A DNA stretch of 64,000 bases from Malachius bipustulatus (lineage: Eukaryota; Arthropoda; Insecta; Coleoptera; Melyridae), in the NCBI GenBank assembly GCA_910589415.1, contig OU342639.1:23878268-23942267 (forward strand). Reading direction: 5' to 3'. Each line of letters opens with the position of its first letter. Positions within the stretch are counted from its first letter, which is position 1. Both the position numbers and the translations under genes were made by a program. The notes under the pieces were generated by a model, which did no database searches, was not told the DNA's origin, and worked only from the letters and a program-made list of their open reading frames with translations. This document shows positions 9,669 through 21,791 of the stretch, one piece after another.

Positions 9669-11545
9669 TCTTTTTCTTGCCAAAACTGCCAAATGCTTCA
9701 CAGTGCTCGGACCTTAGACCGATAAGTAGGTATATTGAATTGCATGTCTAAAATATTTGAGAGAGTTCTGTACATTCAGCTTTATAAACATGTTGAAGCC
9801 AGTAAACTCCTGCCGATTTGTCAGTCAGGGTTCCGTAAAAATCATAGTTGCACTACAGCTTTGCTCAATAAGGTGCATGACTGACGACATAATTCAGGCA
9901 ACAGAAAAAAAAAATTAACTGTTTTGATTTTGCTTGACTACGCAAAAGCTTTTGAAACGATTAATCATACCATATTACTCAGGTATGCGGTTTGGGAACT
10001 GATGGTGGGACCTTGATTGAAAAATTTCTGACTGGCCGTAGGCAGAGAGTTCGATTAAATGCAAACTACTCTGACGACATAAACTCTTTAATAAGGGAGT
10101 ACCACAGGGTTCAATTCTCTCGCCATTGCTTTTTAATTTATATACTTCTAAATTTAGTAACTGCTTTGGAACACTGTACAACGTCCCACTTTTACGCCGA
10201 CGAGTCTCAACTGTACTATTCGTTCGCGGCCGGTGATATCGACGGGGCTTGCTATCATATTAACAGTGATCTGCGGCGCCTGGCTGAGCCATCCCCACTT
10301 TTCAGTTTAATTTTGAATCCATTGAAATCTAAGGTCATTTGTTTCGGCCATCCCAACTTAAGAAGGAAGCATCATAAAGGTGAGATTAAATTGGAGATGG
10401 AGGTCAGGAGTTGGCGGTTGTCTCTGCCGCGCGAAACACTTAGGCCTGGAATATGACGAAGTTCTGAGATTTGGGAGGCAGATCGACAAGATTATTAAAA
10501 GAGGCTTTGGAAATCTCAAAATTATATTTCTAGACATTCCCTAAGCCAGGCTAGTAAAATCCTACTTTGTGACTCATTATCGGTACTATCTCACTTTAAT
10601 TATGCCGATGTCGTATATGGTCCATGTCTGACGAGAGACAATCAGTCTAGATTGCAAAGGCTACAGAATGCTTGCTTTCGACTTATATTTGGTATTAGAA
10701 AATTCGACCATCATATATCTGAAAAATATATTGAACTGAAATGGCTAAAGGATAAATCAAAGAACTCTCTTACACTGTCTTATCTTATACCATAAAGTGA
10801 TTCTATATAGATAAGACACCTCCGTATTTGTACGAGAAAATCACATTTAGGATGGATTCTTCTATACAAAGTACTGATTCCTACAAGCGATCGTTCTCTT
10901 ACCAGATCTGTAAAGTGTATAATAAGTTGACACACAATGCAAAAGTACTGGGGCATGATCGATTCAAGAAACTGATGAGAGTCCTTATCTATGAAGGATC
11001 TTTTGAATAAGGTATTTGGTGTCTTCGGTGGCTGTGTCATGTGGTTGCGTGGAGGTTATGATGATGGGAGGGGGATGAGTTGTTGGGCGGCATCTTATAA
11101 GATAGATTCTACAGATAAGTTCTCGTTTTTTTTTCTGCGACAAAGATCATCGCCTGGGTAGGTGTACTGATCGGGCGTAGTGGGCGGAATCCAGCATTAC
11201 AATATACTATGTTATAATATCAAGTCAAAAATGAGACCTTTAAAGACCAGGATAGGGAGACTCGGAATAGGGAGACGGGGGTTGGGCGGCAGGCAGGGAG
11301 GGAGGACGGAATTTGAGAACCCAAAGGTAGTGAGAATTTTTGTAAACTTCACAGGGATGAGTGAAAGAGTAGATTTATCTGAACTCTGCCCTTTGACAGT
11401 CGATGATGCATACTTTATTATAGAATATCTGGTTAATAGGTTTTAAGTAGTTATATATTATTTTCAACAATTATTCAATGCAATGTTATGTTTCAAATTG
11501 ATGTCAATAAAAACATTTATTATTATTATTATTACCTATTATTAT
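9669..11545 (+). pseudogene. Decayed jockey/CR1-type LINE (reverse transcriptase and 3' end)
   Basis: Reading across several frameshifts and stops gives, in order: FFLPKLPNASQCSDLRPIS (about 9670-9726), then SKIFERVLYIQLYKH, LLPICQSGFRKNHSCTTALL, a degraded catalytic strand LLDYAKAFETINHTILLR (about 9930), a GVPQGSILSPLLFNLY equivalent (about 10100), and a thumb/C-terminal region with LSHFNYADVVYGPCL and RLQRLQNACFRLIFGI (about 10570-10700). This order is that of jockey/CR1-group non-LTR reverse transcriptases. No endonuclease is visible, so it is 5'-truncated or cut by the foldback ending at 9668. The 3' end carries AATAAAAACATTTA then (TTA)n at about 11500-11540. The same 3' end recurs at 55683-55746. 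Nonfunctional. Confidence 0.85.
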
Positions 11546-12251
11546 TAGGGGTTTCCGCATTACTAGCGGTTTCCGCCCTTACCAGGAATTGCATATGTAT
11601 TTGGGCAATTATTGTGCAAATTTACTGCATATTTATGAAAGTAATAGTCAAAAGATGATAGTGCAATTGCGGCGTAATCGAATTCCGTGGATCGATTCGT
11701 ATTCAAAATGAGTTGGGTATTTCAAACTAAAATAATAATATTTACTCCGGACTGGGAGTGCTTGGGAATTTGGATATAGCTACCTAATGATCATAGAAAA
11801 GTTTCTCGGAACAAAAATTGAAAGCACAATGGCTCTCGTTCTGTTGTGGCAACATGAATGTTGAATAATCGTGGCCTGGGCTGTGGGAATTTTTTGCGCT
11901 GACAGGAGGATTAGAGATCGGGGTCTGGCTGGCGCAGGACTCCGGACAGGACGAAAGATTTCCCCGGTGGTGGTTGGTAGCACTAGAGTCCCTACTAGCA
12001 CCATTGCTGGTGAAGAGGATACACAAAAACAGAACAGGATTCAGGTGTTCGATCGCGTCGTTCCCCTCTCGGAAATAATAAACATGTCAAATCCCACCGT
12101 AATATTAACCGTGATGCGGTGTTCTCTAACCGATTATCTTTTAAATCACATTTTGATTTATTTTATATTAGAAAGATTTAAAAAAAACTAAAAATATTAA
12201 TTTAGTACCTATAACTAGGTAGATACTTAGGTAGGTATTATTACGAAAGAA
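11546..12251. other. Unassigned; GC-richer block at ~11820-12080
   Basis: The part around 11820-12080 is more G+C-rich than its surroundings and has overlapping small frames on both strands (for example 11871-12191 plus, 11784-12026 minus). None resembles a family I recognise. No splice or terminal-repeat evidence. Confidence 0.35.
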
Positions 12252-12440
12252 ATGTGTAGGTAAGACAATTTGGCTTCGAGATCGAGTTCAGTTAGCAAGA
12301 CATATTTTTTTATTTAATAAATAGTTAAATTAACGTACACAAACAACCAAGCCGAGCTGGGATTCGAACCTTCAGACGGTGGCAGCGTCAACGGTTTCAG
12401 TCAGCGACCTAAAAACCATCGCGCTGCCGCCCGTGCAATT
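12252..12440 (-). mobile_element. tRNA-like SINE, copy 2
   Basis: On the minus strand: GGGCGGCAGCGCGATGG (A-box region), then the B box GGTTCGAATC (complement at 12361-12370), a body with TTGTTTGTG and TTAACTATTTATT, and the tail word TTGTCTTACCTACAC. The order and spacing match copies at 8574 and 44193. Substitutions between copies show an old family. Confidence 0.7.
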
Positions 12441-14046
12441 CTAATTCTTTACCTTATTAATGCAGATTGAGAATCCAAAGAATATTAGAAGCATTTCTGG
12501 CAAATCACCAAAAATATGCAAGAATATTTTAGAGTAAGTAGTACCTATCGAACAAATAAATGATCTTCTTACGTCATTCAGTGAATGGAAGCGTATAGTT
12601 ATATTCTAAGAGGAATTCAGAATCAGAAGGCGTGGAGATAGAAATACTCGATGTTTTCAACAGTTGCATCAAAACAAAAACATTTCAAGGAAATAAGGGC
12701 TGAAATTTAAAATCAATCCATCTAAATATTTCTACCGATGAACTTTCTTCGTACAAAACAAAAGTTTTATGTATATTGGAAACGGGCTTGTCATATTATG
12801 GATAGGAAATGCGGATGTAGTTTAAAGATAATACTTTTTTTGCCGAGACCAAAACAGTCCCTCATTCGGTGATATTTCTCTGGCAAGGAGATGAATCTCT
12901 CCCTGGCTAGTTGCTTGGCAAGAACATCAGGAGAAGCGCATTGAATTACAACGCCGCGACGGCTGATGTAGCAAACGCTTTATCAACGACCACGCTTAAC
13001 TACCTTGAACTCCTTTTGGCTACGTTCCATGCCATGCCTGAATCACAAAACTATACGTTATTTCATCAAGCAAAAAATGGTAAATCATTTTGACAGTTGG
13101 GGTACCTTCTGGAGCATTATTTCTCGTTGGAGTGGAGGTAATGGGTTTTGCAAGCGAGGGTGTATGTGATAAAAACTAGACTGCAAGCATTATCAAACAG
13201 CAACATTGCGTTTATTAACGAGTTATAATAATAGTATCTTGGTGAGTTACATCAGCGACAACTTTTGTTTTTAGAGCGCTCTCTGAAAGATAACATCTAT
13301 ACAGCGTGTTTCTTAACTATTTCAAAACGTCATATAAACTAACTAAACGGCTTAAAAATTTAGATATAAGAAAGGGCTTCTTATTCCTGAATTTAGTAAC
13401 TATGTATAATGTCACTGATGTTATTCTGAAATATGACACTATTTTCTGAATAGTCAAAGAGGTAACCATATTTTTTAAAGGAAAGTCAAACAATTCAAGG
13501 AACTGTTAAAATCAAAATAAAAAAACCCATTTACTAATGAACCTCTGTCATAATGTCCAATTTCACCAAGTGTATCGTAACGATTTTCTTCTCTTTGTTC
13601 GCGTAATTTAGCTTTATTTAGTGATTTTTGTTACAATAACCACTAACAACAATAAACAATTACCCACCACAACAAACAACTGGCCTAAACTCCTGTTCGT
13701 AGCTCTTTTCGTTTCATCAATGCCTTAATTTACTTAACTGTATTTTACTTTTATCGTTAAATGCAAATTAAGCTCTGACAGTCTGACTATAGTGATCAAT
13801 TGACTGTAAAATTGACTGTATAGCTGAACGCAGCGCAGCTTTTTCTTATTTTTCCATGGTGAGAATGGAATCATAATTCCAGAACGTTAAGTCAGTTTTC
13901 TATAGATGTTACTGTTAAACCTGGATATTTTTCTCTAAAATTATCTCCCACTGTTGTCAGATCCACTTATTTTTAATTAATTTAAGCATAATGTATTATG
14001 TATGCTCTCGTTGATCTCAGTTCCAGGTTACCAACAAGAGTGTCAG
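12441..14046. other. Unassigned AT-rich sequence
   Basis: No clear element boundaries. A small plus-strand frame at 12911-13093 has no recognised similarity. A weak TACAGCGTGT word at about 13300 may be a decayed foldback end, but no partner was found. Confidence 0.35.
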
Positions 14047-14713
14047 TACAGGGTGTATCTTTAATAGTGCGAAAAACTATAAAGACCGATTCTTTGGTCA
14101 AAAATAAACAAAAAATTTCCCATTATAATGTGTATCCTGAAATGAGCCGTTTTGGATATAGGTAGGTACTGATGGGTATCAAAAAAATATATTTTTTCAG
14201 TTTTTTGAAGATATCTCGAGAACCGTATATGATAAAGAATTCAGCTTTTGTACAGGATCCTATCATTTATATTAGCTATAGTCAGTGGCGGAGATTATAG
14301 GATTGCGTAGATTTTTTTTTTTACCCTAATATCTACGACACTGGGTAAATTGACATTTTAAAAGCGCATTATTAACCGTCAATATCTTCTACACAGAAAA
14401 TGGTCATAATTGCTAACGTGAGCCGTTTTCGAGAAAAATTACCATTAATGATGAAAAATTCGCTTTGGGTGTTTCTAAACATGTGACGGATAATGAACGA
14501 CAAAAAACTTATCTCATTCCCGAGATCTCCGAAAATGGCACATGAAAAAAACTGAATTGGTATTATAAAAGTAACTTGTTCTGTATGCTCAAAAGCTGAG
14601 TTTTTTTTATCTCAAACGGTTCTCGAGATATCTTAGAAAAACTGAAAAAATTATCTTTTTTGACATCCTGTCAGGAATCTGTCTTTAATTTTTTTCGCAA
14701 TATTAAAGATACA
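14047..14713. mobile_element. Foldback element, family F, copy 1
   Basis: The left end is TA followed by CAGGGTGTATCTTTAATA at 14049. The right end has the complement ATTAAAGATACA but is eroded after about 14707. The arms share ACCGATTCTTTGG-type and GTTCTCGAGATATCT-type words in inverted order, and the core TTGACATTTTAAAAGCGCAT recurs at ~44058 and, diverged, at ~54090. It is non-coding; three copies of the family are visible in the window. Confidence 0.7.
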
Positions 14714-15994
14714 GTGCGATTAACGAATTAGGTAATAAGTGAATAAATTAAGTTGACTTAAAGTGACAGTGCTAGTTATTGTAGGTTGTAGTATATTGAA
14801 AATTGAGATATTTATGAAATTCTAACAACGGCTTCCGGAACTTTCAGGACATAGCATGAATCGTGCTGCCTGATTGATTACCTATACTGTCTTCCATAAA
14901 AGGACAGAACTGGTTCATTTAATTTTTGTTCCTTTTTCAACTTTGAATTTCATTGCAATCTGCACCTGCATGTGTGGGAATAGATACATTTTTAACTCTG
15001 AATCTGGTCTTATCGATCCCATTTTTTTGAGAACGTGATATGATGAATTGACAGACCGATTTACTTAGATGTGCACAAGGAGAGATTCATGGAAATATTT
15101 GAATTGAATAAAAGATCAGTCTGATTTTTATCGAGATTGCTATACGCAAGCGAATATAGATGCTCCGGAGGCAGGCCGTTAGCTCGCGTTTAGCTTCAAT
15201 TTAATTTAGAGCGAGAAATTTGACTGACATTTTGACAATCTGACAATCTGACATTTTTGTCATTCTAATGGATGCTTCCTCTGCGAAGCTTATTACCTGT
15301 TAAGGTCCTTTGTGGGAAAATTTTACATTCTTGCTGCGTCTCGCTTTCTGTTTCTGAGGCAGCTTCACTAAGTCTTGACAAAAACCTGTGCTTCATCGGC
15401 GAGTCATGCCTCAATAAGAACATCGCCTCCTTTTCAGAAAGCGACACATTGGATGGGTTGCTGCAAAAGCCACCAAACTCGCTGAATCGTCTCAGGAATG
15501 ATGTGCTTGCTGATTTTGACTAGTGTTCCATCGATTTACCTCAACAATTTTCACTGAATCTCGAGCAAACCGTCTGTTAAGTTACCAGAGAAACCGTGCC
15601 ACGGACGACGGAAGCTGTCTCCCTCCCTCTTAAACCGATTGTTTCGTCCGCGAAAGTGGTTAAAAACTACCAAACTTCACCATTAGATTCTACATTCTGC
15701 AAGTCGTAGATCATCAGTTGTCCTCTGCAGTGTAGCTCTCAAAAAGGAATCTCCTATCGGATAATACACATAAAAGGGAGCTGAAGAGTGGTAACCCAAG
15801 CTGAAGGGTGTTAACCCAAGAATTCACCTGGTAGACTGATTTGTGAGAACCCACAATGTAATCTATTAGAATTCTGGCCCACCAAAAAGAAAAATAATGT
15901 CTTTGGTGCAGTTGAATCGTCAATCCCGTCACTTAGCTGTGGAACGGAAAGCCACTCACAGGTAATTGCTTCTTTCGGGATTCTCTTAATTTTT
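14714..15994. other. Unassigned sequence
   Basis: Contains frames at 15272-15523 (plus, 83 codons) and 15265-15447 (minus) that overlap each other and match no family I know. The region may include ORF1 or upstream parts of the decayed LINE that begins near 15995, but I see no diagnostic motif. Confidence 0.3.
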
Positions 15995-17565
15995 CCTCAA
16001 AACTATACCAAATGTGAGGGGACTTCGGTGTAATATCATTTGTCTCTCCGAGACTTTGGTGGAATCTGCCATAGTCAAACAGGAATTATCGTACAGAGAT
16101 TTAAGTGTTTTCAGAGCTGACAGAACTGTGGTTCTTGATACCGATTGATTATTAGAAATCGACTTGGTGGCGGTGAGACTAAGCGGCACGGGGGTTCTTA
16201 ATTTTGACGTGGTTCTTGTCTAGAGACCTCCTAGCTCCTCTCAATCAACTTACGACATTCAGTGCGAGGTAATACTGATTGACCTGGCCTATGTTAGTGA
16301 TGGTGAGACTAATTAATTCTCTGGAATCTCTGAAAACGTTGGCATCAACCCTTGACTGTCATGCATTATTGGTATGTCAGATCTGTTAAATTTACGGCAG
16401 ATAAATGTGTGTTCAAGTATCATAGCCGCCTTCTGGACTTGCCGTTAACCATATCCTGTTTTTTTTTTAGTTCGGTTTACACTTTTTCCTCCAATTTCAA
16501 TGCAGACACCACAATATTTTTGATTTCCTTCACGTTATACACTTCCTGGCCAAAAAATCTAAAACTTTCTTTCACGTCAGGCCTTGACAACGTTCCTTCT
16601 CTTATTATTAAAAATTGTGAGGCTTCATCTACTGTTTCACTTACAATTTTGTCCAATTTGTCCCTGAATCCAAGTACCTTTTTGGATTTATGTACATTTT
16701 CTAAAATTCGTCCAATCTTGTAAAACGGCGAGAGAGATTGTATAGAGAACTATTATAGTCCCATCGCTCTCATATATTTATCTTCAGTAAAGTTTTTAAA
16801 ATAGTTCTACGACTCTGTTTGTGTACATGCGTGAAGAATTGTCCCATCTAACCAATAACGTGGGTTCTAGGCGGGCCCTTTTATGCTTAGTTAAACACGG
16901 ATATGTTTAAGGCTTTTGATAGACTCGACCAAGCGGTATTCTCCCAAACTTTCGGGCTCTTCTCTAAGCCCGTTCCGCACATATATTTAGACAGACAGTT
17001 CCTTATCGTGGGATCCGGTCATCAAATATTGTGAATACATCTGGTGTTCCTCAGGGAACAGTTCTAAGACCGGTACATTTTATTAAATGTATAATGCCGT
17101 TGATTTTCTTGCACATCTGACACTCAATAGTTTGATGTATGCAGATGACTTTCTGAAAGTTTTCTGTACCGTTAATATTACAGAGGACTGTGGTATTGCA
17201 GAAGAACTTGCCCATCAGAGTTATAGTAGAGATACTGTCAACAAAATTCCCCTTAACGTAGCCAACAAGTGCAGTGTCCTATCTTATACTAGGCATATTA
17301 CATCATGTAAGCTCCTTTATAGGGTGGATAAGCAGAGCTTACAGCCCACCTCCACAAAACTGTTAAAACTTTCTCCGCTTTATCTGATGTATTAGGGGCA
17401 TTAAAAGGGCGGTTTTAGCTGATAATGGGCTATTCTTGATTCGCGATTATTTTCACGATTGTGATTTGTTTTACACTAGTTTAGAAACGCATATTATGCA
17501 ACTGTTTATTTAAATAAATAAATAAATAAAGAAATAAATAAATGCATAAATAGATACATACTTAA
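15995..17565 (+). pseudogene. Decayed LINE (endonuclease and reverse transcriptase remnants)
   Basis: Translation across frameshifts shows an endonuclease start PNVRGLRCNIICLSETLVES (about 16007-16066) followed by YRDLSVFRADR, which parallels the QNVRGLR..LVETWL..FRIDR region of the intact LINE at 18.9-21.8 kb. Then come SGLDNVPSLIIKNCEAS (about 16580), NYYSPIALIYLSSV (about 16750), MFKAFDRLD (about 16900), SGVPQGTVLRPVHF (about 17042) and MYADDFLKVF (about 17134), which are the ordered RT blocks. Several blocks are missing. It ends in a (TAAA)n tract at 17507-17550. It is a separate, much older copy of the jockey/CR1 group. The frame at 16352-16723 is part of it. Confidence 0.8.
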
Positions 17566-18626
17566 ATAACAATCCCAAATAAAAGAGGTTTGCAATTAAG
17601 AAAGTAAGGACTTTTATTCATTTTGAATAATGAACATAAAAGAAACACCGAATACGGTTAGGTAGGTATTCTACTTCTTTACCGTTCCTGTTAAGAACAG
17701 ATCACCTACTTCAAGGACTAGCGTAGCGACCCGGCCCGTGTTAGCCTTTAATTTTCTTCACCTCCTACAACTGAGGGGAATCATGTTTCAATCCTAATCC
17801 TACACACCCTTATTTTATCCCGCCTATATCCTCCACTAATTCGTTAATATGCTCGACAATCAAGGAGTTTAATTGCAAACAACCTTACTAAAACGATGAG
17901 GATATCGAATTTAAAAAATCCAGAAGAACAAGGTTTCCAAAACCGAGACTGCTGGAATAAGGACAACAACAACAACGTAATCCTGGGGACCCAAAAGAGA
18001 CATTTCAGGACTGGAAAAATAATATGAGAGCGACGTCAAGCGAATTTAATCAATTTTAAAATTTTCTTAAAAGTGTACCTACATAATTGAAACTTTTAAT
18101 ATACACGGCACGTTATTTATTTGAACAACCTTCTACATGGTTCTGAGTCTTTCAAAATTTCAGTAATATTAACTTTGGGCAGCATGCGAATTTTTTTACG
18201 ATTACATGATTAAAATATCAATTTGAAGATGACGTAGGCGGTGTTAGGGACAACTAATTCCGTTTTAATTTGTTTTCAAATTTCAAGGCTCCCAATATTA
18301 ATGGTCGCCAAGTCGCGATGTTTTGAAACGAGGAATTTTTCTAACATGGAATATTTTTATTGACATTTAGAGTTGGTGAAATGTGTTTGGACAGAACGAT
18401 TTCAATTTATAGATTTGTTGCAAAGGTATTGTGAGACGCCAATGTCATTTTCTCTTGTTTTCCTTCTATACGTACGTGGCCTTCACGAAACGTTTCCCTG
18501 TCAATATTATTTGTTATAATAAAATAATATATTAGAAGACATAAGCGAATAAAGGTGCTATGTCACATTTTTTCATAAAATGTTTTTTATTTTATTTTTT
18601 AAACTGTTCTCTGGTGGTATGCTAAA
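17566..18626. other. Unassigned AT-rich sequence
   Basis: Lies between two LINE 3' tails. No frames, terminal repeats or similarity to other parts of the window were seen. Confidence 0.4.
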
Positions 18627-18627
18627 T

Positions 18628-18658
<31 letters not shown>

Positions 18659-18660
18659 TA
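18627..18660 (-). repeat. LINE 3' tail microsatellite (TTTA)n
   Basis: About eight TTTA repeats on the plus strand, equal to (TAAA)n at the 3' end of the minus-strand LINE. Simple-repeat tails of this sort replace poly(A) in many jockey/CR1-group elements. Confidence 0.8.
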
Positions 18661-18875
18661 GAGTAAGGTCATCCAACAGATCACAATAATGACCCAATAT
18701 AGGATGACACAACTTAACATTACAACAATACAAAAACATCAGCCTCAAAACAACAGAAATGCTTGCATATAATAACAAACAAAAATAACGTAAGCTAAAC
18801 TAAACTAAACAAATAATAAACAACAAGGAAGCTAAAAACCAAAAAGAGGAAGCAAGTTCCCGAACGAATTCTCGG

Positions 18876-21767
18876 TCACGTACAAAGCCTCAAAAAATGT
18901 GCGGCCTTTCTTTTAAATGACAGAAATGAAGAAGAAGAAGAAGCAGACCCGGCAGAAGCAAGTTCAACCTCATTGAAATGCCTGACACATCTTATCAAAG
19001 GTGAGTTCAAATAAAAATTTGTACTACAAGATGTCAGATCAGCATACAGCATGTGTCTCTGACGTAAGGAATATGGAGAACAATTAAAATTTAAAAAGCT
19101 CAAGCACTCTTCACAGTCCACCATACTATATATTAATTTATAAATGAAGCAAACGCCACTTAAGGACCGCCTCAAGGACAACGAATCTACTCTGTAAAAA
19201 GATAAGTTCTGATCATAGGAAAAGGAGCCTCTGTTTTTATGGTACCTAAAATTCAGGTTCCTAATCAGTTTTCTCTGAACCCTCTCCATCTGCTGTACGT
19301 ATCTATCATACATTGGACTCCAGACCGCCGAGGCGTACTCCAACCGAGATCTCACTACAGAGAAGTACACGGCAATAACCGATTCTGATCTCCTGAACTC
19401 TCTCGTCGACCTCAACACAAAACCTAACATTTTATAGGCTTCCCGAACCACACCACAAATATGAGACTCAAACGTAAGTCTAGAGTCAAGTAGCACACCC
19501 AGATCTCTCACCTCATTTGCAATAGACAGATTGTGTCCAGAAAGAGACAAATTATGACAAGGTGGGTCCCTCTTACGTGAGAAGGTTATTTGCTTGCATT
19601 TCAGAGGATTAAGTTTAAGTCTGTTCACACAGCAATAGGCATCCAATCGTTCAAGGTCGCTCTGAAAAAGTCTAAAGTGAGTCTCGTCCGACACCTCCAT
19701 ATATATTTTCATATCATCAGCATAAAGCTTGAAATTGGCTGATTTGAAGCACTGTTCGATGTCATTTATGTACAGAGAGAACAGAAGGGGACCGAGATGA
19801 GAACCCTGGGGGACCCCTGACGTCACAGCCACGGTAGGGGATCGAGCACAATTCAATTCAACAAACTGTTCCCTTCCACTTAAGTACGATGCAAGTAATG
19901 TCAAAAGATTACCATGTACTCCAAGGGTTTCAAGCTTAGTTAAAAGAGTCAAATGGTGAACCCTATCGAACGCTTTAGAAAAATCCGTATATACCGCACA
20001 CACGGATCCACCCCGTTCCATTGTGTCGTAGGTACTCTGCACGAATGGCATAATGTTGGTAACAATTGATCTACCGGGAAAGAAGCCATGTTGATCCCTT
20101 GAAATAATATTTTTTACATCAAAGAACAGAACCATAGTTAGAATACTCTCAAATATTTTTCCAAAATGAGACAAGAGAGAAATTGGGCGATAATTTTGAA
20201 CATCACTTTTATCTCCAGATTTGAACACCGGGACAACCTGAGCGATCTTCCATTTTAAAGGGAAAACACCCTGCTTTAAAGCGACATTATAGAGCAGCAG
20301 CAAAGGGGTGATGATCGAATTCGCACAAGATCTGATGAAAAACGCAGGGATCCCGTCAGGGCCAGGGCCCTTGCTCATATCGAGTTTCCCAATGGCGGCC
20401 TCAACCCAACCTCTCTCCACAGACGGCAAAACGATACTTGACAGAGATTGTGACTTGCTAATCAAAACCGGTAGATCCGCTCTTTCATAGACAGAACTAA
20501 AATATTTGGAAAAAATACCACTAATAGCCGGACCGTCGCTAGCCACCTCGTCGTTATAGTGCATAGTCGAGGGATATTTTGTTGACCGCCGTCTGCCAGA
20601 TATAAAGGACCAAAACCTTTTTACGTTGTCCCTAAGTCCGTCCTCCGAGGCGCAAATGTATGCCCTATAATCACCCTTGAGAGAGGCTTTTACCCTCCTA
20701 CGCAGCTGCGAGAAGTCAGAATAATCCATCTCCCTTCTAAACTTCTTCCATTTCCTATGAATCTTATTCTTTTCCCTAATCAACTTAATCGTGCCAGCCG
20801 AGAACCATCTAGGGAACTTGCCTCGATTACAAACAACACTAGGGATGTGCTCATCAATTAATTCGTTTAATACAATATACAACAAATTCACACATTCATT
20901 CACATTTTTATCCAAAAAAAGTGATCGCCAATCGTAGGAGCTCAATTTTTGATTTATCTGGTAATAATCTCCTTTCTTAAAGTTGAATCTTTTAAATGGC
21001 CTATTGTTTAAACACTTAGTGATCGAAACCTTTACACAAATATCCAGGGCCATATGATGCCCATCCTCGCTCACCATAGGCGCATCACAATGAGTGACCC
21101 TCATACTGAGCGTAGGCGACATTACTAAATCTAGCACCCTACCACGTACATTTTTAATTAGGTTAAACTGATGAAGGTCAAGAATTGAGAATGTATTTAT
21201 AAAAGTATCATTCATCAAGTTAGAAGGAAACATAGGTAGGCAGCCCACGTCTGGAGCAGAATACTCCCAATTTATGGTACTCAGATTATAATCCCCAACT
21301 ATGATACACTGATTTTTATTATTCAAAATAACTTGTTCAAGTTTAGATAAATGCTCACTCAGACAATTGTCAGTTGCATATGGGGGTACATACACACAAC
21401 AGATTAAAAGTTTAGAGCTTACCCCACCGCCGACTGCCACCCACACCTCCTCAACAATCCCTGCACAAGACCATTTTTCTATAGAGGCACTTAATGAGTC
21501 CCTAACCGCGATAAGCACACCACCACCATCACTCTTCCCGGTCAAAACTCGATCGCGATCAATTCTAAACACATTATAATTGGCCGGAAACAACTCATCA
21601 TCACCAATTCCATCCTGCAACCAGGTCTCAACAAGACATACCACATCATATTCAGCAGCACAAACTTCCCTGTAAAAATCACCAGTCTTACTCCGAAGAC
21701 CTCGAACATTTTGAAAATAGAAGCTTAGGTCTCCGAAGTCAGCCACAACTTTCCACAAATGGTACAA
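18876..21767 (-). CDS. LINE ORF2: APE-type endonuclease and reverse transcriptase
   Basis: This 963-residue protein would nick target DNA and copy the element RNA by target-primed reverse transcription in the nucleus. Residues ~14-240 form the endonuclease: QNVRGLRSK (19-27), the acidic LVETWL (E47), GGGVLIAV (81-88), VYVPP (125-129), GDYNL (D159) and a histidine-bearing EDGHHMAL (234-241). Residues ~440-760 form the reverse transcriptase: GPGPDGIPAFF, VVPVFKSGDKSD..NYRPIS, TDFSKAFD (594-601), SGVPQGSHLGPLLF (650-663) and the catalytic YADD (682-685). A C-terminal region with YASAVWSP and RVQRKLIRNL follows. There is no RNase H. The first methionine precedes the endonuclease directly, so the start fits. 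The frame is intact, and the length is usual for jockey/CR1-group ORF2. Exact clade needs a tree. Confidence 0.92.
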   Translation of the reverse strand: MYHLWKVVADFGDLSFYFQNVRGLRSKTGDFYREVCAAEYDVVCLVETWLQDGIGDDELFPANYNVFRIDRDRVLTGKSDGGGVLIAVRDSLSASIEKWSCAGIVEEVWVAVGGGVSSKLLICCVYVPPYATDNCLSEHLSKLEQVILNNKNQCIIVGDYNLSTINWEYSAPDVGCLPMFPSNLMNDTFINTFSILDLHQFNLIKNVRGRVLDLVMSPTLSMRVTHCDAPMVSEDGHHMALDICVKVSITKCLNNRPFKRFNFKKGDYYQINQKLSSYDWRSLFLDKNVNECVNLLYIVLNELIDEHIPSVVCNRGKFPRWFSAGTIKLIREKNKIHRKWKKFRREMDYSDFSQLRRRVKASLKGDYRAYICASEDGLRDNVKRFWSFISGRRRSTKYPSTMHYNDEVASDGPAISGIFSKYFSSVYERADLPVLISKSQSLSSIVLPSVERGWVEAAIGKLDMSKGPGPDGIPAFFIRSCANSIITPLLLLYNVALKQGVFPLKWKIAQVVPVFKSGDKSDVQNYRPISLLSHFGKIFESILTMVLFFDVKNIISRDQHGFFPGRSIVTNIMPFVQSTYDTMERGGSVCAVYTDFSKAFDRVHHLTLLTKLETLGVHGNLLTLLASYLSGREQFVELNCARSPTVAVTSGVPQGSHLGPLLFSLYINDIEQCFKSANFKLYADDMKIYMEVSDETHFRLFQSDLERLDAYCCVNRLKLNPLKCKQITFSRKRDPPCHNLSLSGHNLSIANEVRDLGVLLDSRLTFESHICGVVREAYKMLGFVLRSTREFRRSESVIAVYFSVVRSRLEYASAVWSPMYDRYVQQMERVQRKLIRNLNFRYHKNRGSFSYDQNLSFYRVDSLSLRRSLSGVCFIYKLIYSMVDCEECLSFLNFNCSPYSLRQRHMLYADLTSCSTNFYLNSPLIRCVRHFNEVELASAGSASSSSSFLSFKRKAAHFLRLCT

Positions 21768-21791
21768 CTCGTATTAGAATTTAATCAACCC